64,000 nucleotides of DNA from CAIUMH01 sp963758555 (lineage in GTDB: Bacteria; Actinomycetota; Acidimicrobiia; Acidimicrobiales; RAAP-2): contig CAVWVW010000003.1 in NCBI GenBank assembly GCA_963758555.1, positions 1,364,001 through 1,428,000 of the forward strand, read 5' to 3'. The notes under the pieces were generated by a model, which was given only the letters and a program-made list of their open reading frames with translations, had not been told where the DNA came from and did not search any database. The translations under genes and the position numbers were made by a program. Positions 46,657-54,711 of this stretch are shown here, one piece after another. Position 1 is the first letter of the stretch. Every line of letters starts with the position of its first letter.

Positions 46657-48087
46657 ATGGCTATCCGCCTCGATTCACCTATGTCCGCGCGCATCGACGC
46701 GCCCGAGCGCTCAGGTCCGTCCTTTGCCGAGCTGGGCGTCCCCCAAGCGCTCTGCGAGCTCTTGGCCGACGAGGGCATCAGCGCCCCCTTCCCGATCCAG
46801 AGCGCCACGCTCCCCGACTCGCTCCGAGGCCGTGACGTCTTGGGCCGCGGTCGCACCGGCTCAGGCAAGACGCTGGCCTTCGCCCTTCCCGTCCTCGCTC
46901 GGCTGTCGACGTCGAAGAACGTGCGTCGCTCACGCGCCCCACGGGCGCTGATCCTCGCCCCCACCCGCGAGCTGGCGCTCCAGATCCAAGCGACGATCGA
47001 ACCGCTGGCCCGTGCGCTGTCGCTGACGACCATGTCGATCTTCGGCGGGGTCAACCAGAACCCGCAGGTCGCCAAGCTCCGCCAGGGCGTCGACATCGTG
47101 GTGGCGTGCCCTGGTCGACTCGAAGACCTCCTCCAGCAGAAGGCGCTCGTGCTTGACGCCATCGAGATCACCGTGCTCGACGAGGCCGACCACATGGCCG
47201 ACCTCGGCTTCCTGCCGCCGGTCAAGCGTCTGATGGACCGCACCCCCAAGCAAGGCCAGCGGATGCTGTTCTCGGCCACCTTGGACAAGGGCATCGACGT
47301 GATCGTCAAGCGCTACCTCACCGACCCGGTCACCCACAGCGTCGACTCTGAGCAGTCGCCTGTCGGCACCATGGAGCACCACGTGCTGCACGTGAGCTCC
47401 AAGGACCGCCTGGCGATCTTGGTCGACCTCACCTCCGCACCGGGCAGGACCATGGTCTTCACCCGGACCAAGCACCGAGCCAAGCAGCTGACCAAGCAGC
47501 TCAACGAAGCAGGCGTCCCCGCCGTCGAGATGCACGGGAACCTCTCGCAGGGTGCTCGCGTGAAGAACCTCGCCGCCTTCTCCGAGGGCCGGGCCGTCGC
47601 GCTGGTGGCCACCGACATCGCCGCTCGCGGCATCCACGTCGACGACGTCGCCTTGGTGATCCACGCCGATCCGCCGACCGAGCACAAGGCGTACCTCCAC
47701 CGCTCGGGACGCACCGCTCGCGCCGGCAACGAGGGCACCGTGGTGACCCTGGCCACCGAGTCTGAGCGACGCGAGGTCGCCACCCTGACCCGCAAGGCCG
47801 GCATCAAGCCCGCCGTGACCGAGGTCCGCCCCGGTGACGCCGTGCTCGTCATGCTCGCCCCCGGCGACCGCACGGTGCTCTCTGCTGAGCAGATCGCCCT
47901 GGCCCTGCCCGCCACCAGCCAAGGCGGCTCGCCTCGCGTCGCTGGTGCGCCAGGTCGGCCCAGGCGTCGCGCGTCAAGTGGCGGCCGAGGTCGCAGCGCA
48001 GGTGGCTCGTCGCAGGGCAACGCCAACCGCTCGAGCCAGTCGCCCGGCCAGAGCCGCTCACGCCGAAGCGCGGGACGCTCTCGCTGA
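46657..48087 (+). CDS. DEAD-box RNA helicase
   Basis: 476 residues. Q motif in the PFPIQSATLP region, motif I GRGRTGSGKT, Ia PTRELALQ, motif II VLDEADHM, motif III SATL and motif VI HRSGRTARAG are all present. The C-terminal 60 residues are a basic Arg/Gly/Ser-rich tail with RGG-like repeats for RNA binding. ATG 46657 follows GGAGCAC. Such helicases act in ribosome assembly or RNA decay, often in the cold. The 179-base gap before it may be a regulated leader, but no specific element was recognised. Confidence 0.93.
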   Translation: MAIRLDSPMSARIDAPERSGPSFAELGVPQALCELLADEGISAPFPIQSATLPDSLRGRDVLGRGRTGSGKTLAFALPVLARLSTSKNVRRSRAPRALILAPTRELALQIQATIEPLARALSLTTMSIFGGVNQNPQVAKLRQGVDIVVACPGRLEDLLQQKALVLDAIEITVLDEADHMADLGFLPPVKRLMDRTPKQGQRMLFSATLDKGIDVIVKRYLTDPVTHSVDSEQSPVGTMEHHVLHVSSKDRLAILVDLTSAPGRTMVFTRTKHRAKQLTKQLNEAGVPAVEMHGNLSQGARVKNLAAFSEGRAVALVATDIAARGIHVDDVALVIHADPPTEHKAYLHRSGRTARAGNEGTVVTLATESERREVATLTRKAGIKPAVTEVRPGDAVLVMLAPGDRTVLSAEQIALALPATSQGGSPRVAGAPGRPRRRASSGGRGRSAGGSSQGNANRSSQSPGQSRSRRSAGRSR

Positions 48088-48108
48088 GCAGCGACGGGTG
48101 CTCGCGAC

Positions 48109-49234
48109 CTAGACCACGTCGCCGATCGTGAGCATCTTCTTCGCTCGATAGTCCGAGCGGAGGTAGTGACGGGTCACGAAGCTCGACGCCATCGATCGCA
48201 TCAGCGCGCTGTAGTTGAGCTCGAAGCGCAGCTCACTGCCGACGGCGGGGACGACACCGTGTGCGTGGAGCACGAGGTGATCGCTGCTCGAGCCGAGGAT
48301 CTCGTAGCCCGCGGGCGGTTGCAGCCCGTCGACGTCGACGTCTTGGCGTCCAAGGGCGACGAGGACCCGCTTGCCCTCGGTGTCCGCGGCGCTCGCCACG
48401 GCGTCGGTGCTCTCGAGGTCGCCGAAGGCACTCTGGCCGCGCTGGCCCCACGGCGCTGCTGGCTTCGACTGCACCTCGATGACCTCACCCACCAGGAAGA
48501 TCGCGTCGGCACGGAGACCAGCGATGATCGTCCGACCGAGTGGCTCTCGACCGAGCAGCAGCGACTCTCCCAATCGAAGGTGGTTGATCCGACCGACGTC
48601 GATCGAGTCGTCGAGCGCCCAGGTCACGTTGGCCGAGTTGCCGCCCGAGATGACGTCGAGGTCGATCCCCACGCTCTGCTCGATCGACGCTGCCAGCACG
48701 GAGAGCTCCGTCATCTTCTCGACGTCGGGGATCACCCCGCTCTGGCACGCCAGGTTGGTCCCGATCCCCCGCAATCGCACGCCCGGGAGGCCCATGACTC
48801 GCTCGGCGAGGTCGAGCACGTCGGCGGCCAGCACGCCCTCTCGGAGGTCGCCGAGCTCGACCATCAGCACCACGCCGTGGACCGTGCCCTGCTCGAGCGC
48901 TGCCGTCCGACAGCCGAGCGATGACCTCAAGCTCGCTGTTGAGGCTCAGATCGGCGCTGGCCACCACTCGCTCGACCTGGCTGAGCATCGGCGAGCGGAT
49001 CAGCATGATCTCGGCGGTGATCCCCGCCCGACGCAGCGCCTCGATGTTCTCGATGCGAGAGTCGCCGAGGGAGCGCACCCCGGCGACGAGGTACTCGTGA
49101 GCGATCTCAGGCGAGCCGAGGCTGGCCTTGGTGACGCCGCAGACGCTGATGCCCCTTCGGCCGAGCCGGCTCGTCAGGCTGAGGGCGTTGTGCCGGATTC
49201 GATCGAGGCGGATCTCCAGCCTCGGCGCGCTCAC
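48109..49234 (-). pseudogene. PLP-dependent ornithine/alanine-type racemase, frameshifted
   Basis: GTG 49234 starts an alanine-racemase-fold enzyme with the PLP Lys in GVTKASLGSPEIA and DSRIENIEALRRAGI. After a break it has MVELGDLREGVL, GIGTNLACQSGVIP, ISGGNSANV and ALGRQDVDVDGL. This order matches ornithine racemase (Orr/YhfX type). The frame changes at 48903-48904, where one surplus base follows RLSDG; removing it gives DAALEQGTVHG. Total length is 3n+1 and the restored protein is about 374 residues. The GTG overlaps the DUF1611 stop (GTGA), so the two are coupled. Confidence 0.82.
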
Positions 49235-50377
49235 GAGGCCTTGGCGGTCGCCGTCATCTCGATCTCCGGGAAGGCTTGCACCACCATGTCCACGAGGCGC
49301 TCGACCGGGCGCGTCGAGCGCGTCGGTGGTGGGCAGCGAGAGCTCGAGCTCATAGCGAGCGATCGCCTGGGTGACCTCGAGATCGGTCATGTTCTCGTGG
49401 TTGATCGTCACCCCGATCACCTTCGTGTCAGCAAAGGTCTCCAGCAGGTTGATCTCGCTGGCTGGCTCCGGGGTCGGCACGTGGGCGAAGTCACCGAGGC
49501 GGACCCGTGCGGGTGCGTGCTGCAAGATCACGCCGTGGGGCTTCGACCCGCGCAGGATGAAGGTGGAGCTCAGGTACGCCGGGTGGCTGAGCGCGCCCTG
49601 ACCCTCGATGATGATCACCTGGGGGTGCTCACCCTCGTAGGCATCGACCACCGCTGCTTCCATCTCACCCGAGCCGAACTGGCAGGGCAGGGCGTCGAGG
49701 GCGACGCCGTAGCGAGCGCCTTGGATCAGCCCGGTCTGGCCGGTGCCGACCATGACCGTCTTGATCCCCCGCTCGTTGAGGGCCTTGGTCAAGATGGTGG
49801 CGGTCGTGCGCTTGCCCACCGCGCTGTCGGTGCCGAGCACGGCGATCCGCACGCAGGCCACGTCGTCGATCCGTCCGGAGAACATGCGAAGGTCCTTCTT
49901 GTCGCGCGGACGCCGCACGTCCAAGATCGCCACGCCGTTCCTCTCCGCCGCCGCCTTGAACGCAGGATCGTCGTTCAAGAACTCGTGCAGTCCGTTGACG
50001 AGGCTGATGCCCTGGTCCATCGCGTCGAGCAAAAGAGCGCGCTCGGCGCCAGAGAGCATGCCGCTCGAGGGCGCCATGCCGAAGATCAGGTAGTCCGGCG
50101 CTCCACCGTGGCGAAGGATGGCGTGAGGCAGATCGGTCACCACCGGGATCTGGTTCGGGCCGTCGCCGAGGATCTCGCCGGTGTCGAGACCCGTCTGGGT
50201 GCTGTCGATGACCGAGAGGATCTCATAGCGCTCCGAGTGCCGGACGAGGCCGTTGGCCGTCTTGCCGTCTGGCGAGCCGAAGTTCGCCTCGCAGTAGACC
50301 ACGGCCGTCGGGCGCAGGTGCTTGATGGTGGCGTCGTGGCGCGCGCCGACAGGGCGTGGCGAAAGGGTGCTTGACAT
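49231..50377 (-). pseudogene. DUF1611 P-loop protein, frameshifted near its C-terminus
   Basis: ATG 50377 has GAGGAG upstream. The protein shows an N-terminal Rossmann-like half and a P-loop GTDSAVGKRTTA (about 180), then GTGQTGLIQGARYGVALDALP and IIIEGQGALSHP, as in DUF1611. A surplus base around 49303-49309 breaks the last 26 codons. Removing it gives VERLVDMVVQAFPEIEMT and TGA at 49231-49233, exactly overlapping the racemase GTG. Total length is 3n+1; restored length is about 381. Some DUF1611 proteins are tied to D-glutamate metabolism (DgcN), as far as I recall. Confidence 0.82.
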
Positions 50378-50557
50378 GGCTCTCCTCGAGACGAGCTCAG
50401 AGGAGGCGACGAGCTGCAGCCGAAACAGCGATCGGCATGCGATGGGGACCCCACTTAGCGTGAGCCACCAGTCTACCTGACTTCTTGTGGAAAACCGGGC
50501 TCCGGTGCCACCGTCCGGCGTGGTCGGGTTACGGTGCGAGCAGGGAAGGGGGCCGAC

Positions 50558-50671
50558 ATGAGCGACAAGTCACCCCGTAAGACCGCATCGAAGAAGTCTG
50601 GCAAGACGCTGAAGGAGAAGCGTCAAGCCAAGAAGGACAAGGTCGACAAGCGAGGCACTTTGCTCCCCTAG
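50558..50671 (+). CDS. 37-residue lysine-rich protein
   Basis: ATG 50558 follows AAGGGGG at good spacing. The peptide begins MSDKSPRKTASKKSGK and continues LKEKRQAKKDKVDK; about a third of its residues are Lys. Short proteins with the MSDKSPR start recur in actinobacteria, to my knowledge without assigned function. A nucleic-acid-binding role is only suggested by charge. It stands alone, divergent from the DUF1611 operon. Confidence 0.65.
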   Translation: MSDKSPRKTASKKSGKTLKEKRQAKKDKVDKRGTLLP

Positions 50672-50869
50672 CTGGCCTGCCCTGACCGGCTGCTGACGCG
50701 ACGTCGGGGCGCCCCCTCGATCGAGGCGTGGTGCCGATGAGGGTTGCAGCGATGCAGCCAGGCGTCAAGGGCGCTGGTGCGGGCCGCCTCCAATCGGCCG
50801 ACGCCCAGCCAGGAGCCACCGATCGCTCCTAGGGTGACAGGACCGTGCTGGCCCGACGAAGGAGCAATC

Positions 50870-51706
50870 GTGCCGAGCAGTTCTCGCCCGTTCAGCGCTG
50901 AGCATGCTGGCGTCGTCGCCCGAGGCGACCTCAGGGGCCAACGCGGACGGCCCACCGTCCTCTTCGTCCACGGCTACTCACAGGCCCGCTCCTGCTGGGA
51001 CCTCCAGTGCACCGGCGAGCTCAGGGGTCGGCTCGCCTTGGCCCGCTACGACCTGCGTGGCCACGGCGACTCGGATCGCCCGGAGGACCCTTCCAGCTAC
51101 GAGCTCGACGCCTTCGCCGCCGAGCTGCGCTCTGTCATCGACGCCGTGGTCACCGAGCTCGATCCCTCGAGCCTCGTGCTCTGCGCCTGGAGCTTTGGCG
51201 CCCGCATCGCCTTGCGGCTGCTCGACCGGCAGGGCACCCGACACGTGGACGGGCTGGTCCTCGTCGGCGCTGATCCCAACGACGACCCTGCGCTCATCGG
51301 CCCAGGGCTCCGCCAGAAGGAAGGCATGATCTCGGCTGATCGCCACGAGAACGAGGAGGCGACCAGGCGCTTCCTCACCAGCTGCTTCACCACCCAGCCC
51401 GAGACGGCCGCCTTCGAGCAGCTCTTCGAGGAGAACATGCGGGTCTCGCCCTTCGTGCGCCGGGCGATGAGCGGCCATGACCTCGACGCCCCCAAGCTCG
51501 GCGAGCACGTCACGGTCCCTGTGCTCATCGCCCACGGCAGCGATGACCAGGTGGTGCTCGTCCAAGCGGCGCACGAGAGCTTCCGGCTCTTTGGCGACGC
51601 GCGCCTCTCGCTCTACGACCAGGTGGGCCACGCACCGTTCCTCGAGTCGACGGAGCGCTTCAACACCGAGCTGCTCGCGTTCGCAGAGGCGATCGAGCCT
51701 CGCTGA
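50870..51706 (+). CDS. Alpha/beta hydrolase
   Basis: 278 residues. VLFVHGYSQARSCWD carries the oxyanion loop and YDLRGHGDSDRP follows. The nucleophile elbow is AWSFGAR (Ser with Ala in place of the first Gly), HGSDDQ gives the acid and GHAPF the catalytic His. GTG 50870 follows GAAGGAG. It is two bases before the TesB-like gene, so the two are probably co-translated. Confidence 0.85.
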   Translation: MPSSSRPFSAEHAGVVARGDLRGQRGRPTVLFVHGYSQARSCWDLQCTGELRGRLALARYDLRGHGDSDRPEDPSSYELDAFAAELRSVIDAVVTELDPSSLVLCAWSFGARIALRLLDRQGTRHVDGLVLVGADPNDDPALIGPGLRQKEGMISADRHENEEATRRFLTSCFTTQPETAAFEQLFEENMRVSPFVRRAMSGHDLDAPKLGEHVTVPVLIAHGSDDQVVLVQAAHESFRLFGDARLSLYDQVGHAPFLESTERFNTELLAFAEAIEPR

Positions 51707-51708
51707 AC

Positions 51709-52479
51709 ATGGGACTCATCGACGCCCTCAGCCAGATCGGCACCACCCCGACCGGCTTCGAGATCCCGACCTTGCCGAGCCCGACCCAAGGCGTGCTCGG
51801 CGCCCACCTGGTCTTCCAGCAGATGCTCGTGGCCGAGCGGGCGGCACCGGGACGCCGAGTCCTCGAGCTCCAGACGACCTTCTTGGCCAGCGGCTTCCCC
51901 GGCGAACCCGCCGCCGTCACGATCGTCACCCTCAAGGAAGGTCGCTCGTTCTGCTTCTTGGAGCTGACGATCTCGCAGCGTGCGGTCATCACCTGTCGCA
52001 GCGAGATCCTCCTGACCATCGACGAAGCGGACTTCCTGCGAAGCCAAGCCCGCGGCGCTGATCACGTGGACTTCAGCACCTGGCAGCAGAGCTTCGGCAT
52101 GGCGCCGGTGTCGTACTTCCTCGACCCGAGCTCTGACCACAGGCACCGCAGCTTTGCCCTCAAGAGCGAGGACGAGGTCGATCCAGCGACGACGAGGGCG
52201 ATCCTCGCCATGGCGGCTGAACCCGAGGTCCACCTCGCCCTCTTCGGCTTCGATGCCGAGGGCGGCTCCGAGGTCCCGCTCGACTCCCAGTCCTCGGCGG
52301 TGCTCAAGCAGAACGTGACGCTGCTCGAGCCCGCAGCCTTGGCCGACGGCGTGATCGTCCACGTGACCGCCGACTACGCAGGGCTCGGTCGCTCCCACGG
52401 GCACGGAGAGATGACCGACTGCTCCGGTCGGCTGCTCGCCACGTTCTCGACGACCGGGATGCTCCGAGCTCGTCGCTGA
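51709..52479 (+). CDS. TesB-like acyl-CoA thioesterase family protein
   Basis: 256 residues in two hotdog-like halves. The first has GVLGAHLVFQQMLVAERAAPGR and the second a closing DYAGLGRSHGHGEMTDCSGRLLATFSTTGML, as in TesB-type proteins. It begins two bases after the alpha/beta hydrolase stop. Likely an acyl-CoA thioesterase or acyl binding protein. Confidence 0.75.
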   Translation: MGLIDALSQIGTTPTGFEIPTLPSPTQGVLGAHLVFQQMLVAERAAPGRRVLELQTTFLASGFPGEPAAVTIVTLKEGRSFCFLELTISQRAVITCRSEILLTIDEADFLRSQARGADHVDFSTWQQSFGMAPVSYFLDPSSDHRHRSFALKSEDEVDPATTRAILAMAAEPEVHLALFGFDAEGGSEVPLDSQSSAVLKQNVTLLEPAALADGVIVHVTADYAGLGRSHGHGEMTDCSGRLLATFSTTGMLRARR

Positions 52480-52635
52480 GCTGAGCCGCGCTCGGCCCAT
52501 GCGCTGGCTCTTGCCCTCATCTCCGACCGTGGCCATGCGCTCCTCGGTCCCACTACGGTTCGAGCGAAGGTCTCTCGAGGCGAAGACGACCTCGACTGGA
52601 TCGAGGACACGCTGGTGGGCTCGAAGGGGGAAGCG

Positions 52636-53436
52636 ATGACACAAGGCTCGACACTCCTGGTCGAGGTGGACGAGCGCATCGCCACCCTCACCCTCAACCG
52701 GCCGGCGTCGCGCAACGCCCTCAACCGAGAGCTCACGGGCGCGCTCTGGTCGGCGATCAGCGAGGCGGGTGCCAACGACGAGGTCGACGTGGTCATCCTC
52801 ACCGGTGCCGATCCCGCCTTCTGCGCCGGGGTCGACTTGAAGGAGGTCGGCGGCGAGAAGCCGCGTCCAGAAGAGCTCTCCGCCGCGAGCGCCGGTCCGT
52901 CTCGAGACACCAACGGCCTCTTCCGCTTCCTGCCTCTGATCAACAAGCCCATCATCGGTGCGATCAACGGCGCGGCGATCACCGGCGGGCTTGAGATCGC
53001 GCTCCAGTGCACCTTCCTCGTGGCCTCCGAGCAGGCTCGCTTCGCTGACACCCACGCCCGCATCGGCGTCATGCCTGGAGGCGGGATCACGGTGCTGATG
53101 GCACAGTCGCTGGGCCTCCGTCGAGCGATCGAGCTCTCGCTCACCGGCAACTTCTTGAGCGCTGCCGACGCCCTTCGCTACGGCTTGGTCAACCACGTGG
53201 TCCCCCATGACGAGCTGATGGCTTGCGCTCGGGCCCTGGCCGCAGACATCGTGAGCAACGACCAGGTGGGCGTGGCTCGCCTCTTGCAGCACTATCGCCA
53301 GGTCGCGGCTGCCGGCTCCCTTGACGAAGCCCATCTGCTCGAGGGCTTCATGGCCGAGACCTGGAGCCTTGGCACAAGCCAGGTGGCCGAGCGACGCCTG
53401 AGCGTGACCGAGCGAGGCCGCTCTCAGAACCGCTGA
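52636..53436 (+). CDS. Enoyl-CoA hydratase/isomerase-family protein
   Basis: 266 residues. CAGVDLKE and INGAAITGGLEIAL form the oxyanion hole, and Glu in GGLEIAL matches Glu144 of rat hydratase. The position of Glu164 is occupied by a His in the FADTHARIG segment, as in EchA-type relatives that are not simple hydratases. ATG 52636 follows GAAGGGG. It precedes the heptanucleotide repeat. Confidence 0.88.
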   Translation: MTQGSTLLVEVDERIATLTLNRPASRNALNRELTGALWSAISEAGANDEVDVVILTGADPAFCAGVDLKEVGGEKPRPEELSAASAGPSRDTNGLFRFLPLINKPIIGAINGAAITGGLEIALQCTFLVASEQARFADTHARIGVMPGGGITVLMAQSLGLRRAIELSLTGNFLSAADALRYGLVNHVVPHDELMACARALAADIVSNDQVGVARLLQHYRQVAAAGSLDEAHLLEGFMAETWSLGTSQVAERRLSVTERGRSQNR

Positions 53437-53444
53437 TCTCGACC

Positions 53445-53486
53445 ACCAAGAACCAAGAACCAAGAACCAAGAACCAAGAACCAAGA
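53445..53486 (+). repeat. Six tandem copies of ACCAAGA
   Basis: Six perfect 7-bp units lie between the enoyl-CoA hydratase stop and the GAGG ribosome site of the DHFR/RibD-like gene (ATG 53502). The tract is purine-rich and of low GC compared with its surroundings. Its position in the 5' leader means copy-number change could alter expression, but not the reading frame. Confidence 0.9.
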
Positions 53487-53501
53487 GAGGAACGACGCCA
53501 C

Positions 53502-54146
53502 ATGGGAAGAGTCCGAGTCCACAACTTCGCGATCTCCTTAGACGGCTACGGCGCCGGCGAGGGCCAGAGCCTCGAGCAGCCCTTCGGGCACGCCGAGCAG
53601 CGCCTGATGGGGTGGTTCACCACGACGCGCTCCTTTCGACAGATGCACGGCGGGGATGGCGGCTCCACCGGCATCGACGACGTGTTCGCGGGCTCCTGGG
53701 CAGCAGGCATCGGTGCGGAGATCATGGGTCGCAACAAGTTCGGTCCCGAGCGCGGCGCCTGGAGCGACGAGGGGTGGCGAGGTTGGTGGGGCGAGAACCC
53801 TCCCTTCCACACCCCGGTCTTCGTCCTCACCCACCACCCACGGGAACCCTTCGAGATGGAGGGCGGCACCACCTTCCACTTCATCGACGCCAGCCCCGCT
53901 GAAGCCCTGGAGCTCGCCCAGGCGGCCGCAGGCGGCCTCGACGTCCGCATCGGCGGAGGGCCCTCGACCGTCCGCCAGTTCCTGGCTGCCGATCTGATCG
54001 ACCACCTCCACGTGGCGCTCGTCCCGATCGTCCTCGGCCGAGGAGAGCGGCTCTGGGAGGGGCTCGAGGACGTCCACGAACGCTTCGAGGTCGAGGCGGT
54101 CAGCAGCCCGAGCGGCGTCACGCACCTCTCGTTCTCCCGCCGCTAG
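53502..54146 (+). CDS. RibD C-terminal / dihydrofolate reductase-like protein
   Basis: 214 residues. FAISLDGYGAGEGQSLEQPFG is the N-terminal signature, followed by GAEIMGRNKFGP, VFVLTHHPREP, IGGGPSTVRQFLAADLIDHLHVALVPIVLGRGERLW. This is the RibD_C family that reduces pterin or pyrimidine substrates with NADPH; the actual substrate is not evident. The gene follows directly on a tandem repeat in its leader. Confidence 0.88.
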   Translation: MGRVRVHNFAISLDGYGAGEGQSLEQPFGHAEQRLMGWFTTTRSFRQMHGGDGGSTGIDDVFAGSWAAGIGAEIMGRNKFGPERGAWSDEGWRGWWGENPPFHTPVFVLTHHPREPFEMEGGTTFHFIDASPAEALELAQAAAGGLDVRIGGGPSTVRQFLAADLIDHLHVALVPIVLGRGERLWEGLEDVHERFEVEAVSSPSGVTHLSFSRR

Positions 54147-54309
54147 GCCTCCACCCGAGCCGCCAGTCGGAGCTGAGCGACGCTCGGGTGGCTCGGCGAC
54201 GCTGCGCTCCGCTCGGCGGGATCCCCCTGCCGGGCTGGAGAGGCCCTGGGTAGGCTCGGACCACTCGCCACCACCAGAGCCCGACGTCCGTAGAGAGGGA
54301 GATCACGCC

Positions 54310-54705
54310 ATGGCCACGACGCCCGAGAAGGACCTGACGCCCTCAGAGCTCATCGATGGACGGATCAAGGAGCTCGGCGACTGGCGAGGCGAGCTGCTGA
54401 GCCGGGTCCGCGAGCTGCTCAAGGACACCGATCCCGAGGTGGTCGAGGAGTGGAAGTGGCGAGGCGTGCCCACCTGGTATCACGACGGGATCATCTGCAC
54501 CGGTGAGACCTACAAAGCCGTGGTCAAGCTGACCTTCGCCAAGGGAGCGTCGCTCAAGGACCCCTCCGGGCTGTTCAACTCCAGCCTCGAGGGCAACGTG
54601 CGCCGCGCCATCGACTTCCACGACGGCGACCCGCTCAACGAGAAGGCGCTCCGGGCACTGTTCAAAGAGGCCATCGCTCTCAACGAGTCGAAGGCCAAGA
54701 AGTAG
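54310..54705 (+). CDS. DUF1801-like protein
   Basis: 131 residues with WKWRGVPTWYHDGIICTGETYK (about 48-69), KLTFAKGASL, and a basic C-terminal tail. It resembles the DUF1801 fold and is more distant from the protein at 36.1 kb. ATG 54310 follows a GAGGGAG ribosome site. Six bases before the GH65 gene, so co-transcription is likely. Function unknown. Confidence 0.75.
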   Translation: MATTPEKDLTPSELIDGRIKELGDWRGELLSRVRELLKDTDPEVVEEWKWRGVPTWYHDGIICTGETYKAVVKLTFAKGASLKDPSGLFNSSLEGNVRRAIDFHDGDPLNEKALRALFKEAIALNESKAKK

Positions 54706-54711
54706 CGCTGC

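Noticed and set aside
48371..50374. Long plus-strand frame opposite the DUF1611-racemase pair
   Set aside because: Mirror of the coding strand; the minus-strand genes show clear family motifs and coupled start/stop overlap.
51613..53484. Long minus-strand frame across thioesterase and crotonase genes
   Set aside because: It spans two well-supported genes on the other strand and begins inside the tandem repeat.
53445..53486. CRISPR array
   Set aside because: Units are 7 bp and contiguous, without spacers; it is a simple tandem repeat.
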